A DNA stretch of 7,144 nt from positions 1 through 7,144 of the forward strand of contig JAJZAL010000259.1 in NCBI GenBank assembly GCA_021799405.1. The letters run 5' to 3'. Both the position numbers and the translations under genes were made by a program. Origin of the DNA: Acidobacteriota bacterium (GTDB taxonomy: Bacteria > Acidobacteriota > Terriglobia > Terriglobales > Acidobacteriaceae). Shown piece after piece: positions 7,111-7,144 of the stretch. Each line of letters opens with the position of its first letter. Position 1 is the first letter of the stretch. The notes beneath the pieces were generated by a model that worked only from the letters and a program-made list of their open reading frames with translations, was not told the DNA's origin and ran no database searches.

Positions 7111-7144
7111 TGCGTTCCCTTTACGGCATAAGGTATCGCAGCGT

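Overview
The window is GC-rich bacterial DNA in two blocks. Positions 1 to 4877 hold a plus-strand run of aromatic amino acid genes: the 3' end of trpF, then trpB, trpA, a chorismate mutase (aroQ), a DAHP synthase (aroF, type I-beta) and a prephenate/arogenate dehydrogenase (tyrA). Gene order, the short N-terminus of TrpA and the high GC content are consistent with an Acidobacteriota (Terriglobia-like) genome. That assignment rests on family knowledge and was not tested by a search.

The first block covers both ends of the pathway. AroF makes the first committed shikimate-pathway intermediate (DAHP). AroQ turns chorismate into prephenate, TyrA commits prephenate or arogenate to tyrosine, and TrpF/TrpB/TrpA complete tryptophan. 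AroQ and AroF overlap by 4 bases (ATGA), the order seen in the fused chorismate mutase-DAHP synthase proteins of Bacillus type, so coordinated synthesis and perhaps a feedback complex are likely. No prephenate dehydratase is present in the window. Two intergenic gaps in this block, 2314-2499 and 3870-4016, contain notable inverted repeats. They could be structured leaders, or in the second case a small repeat element.

Positions 4878 to 7144 form an accessory minus-strand block. It contains an exported DUF2147 protein (4984-5478), a 268-base gap with a perfect 8-bp hairpin and one copy of a 13-bp direct repeat at each end, a PIN-domain protein (5747-6235) and an unrecognised 239-residue acidic protein (6232-6951). 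The last two overlap by 4 bases (GTGA) and form an operon arranged like a toxin-antitoxin pair. The partner is far larger than usual VapB antitoxins, and the PIN protein has Glu or Ser where Asp is expected in the active site. Upstream of this operon (7054-7110) there is an array of CGCCATAGTTA-like repeats around a possible -10 element, which looks like an operator.

The best candidate for something undescribed is the PIN/large-partner pair with its repeat array. The aromatic genes themselves look ordinary and intact.
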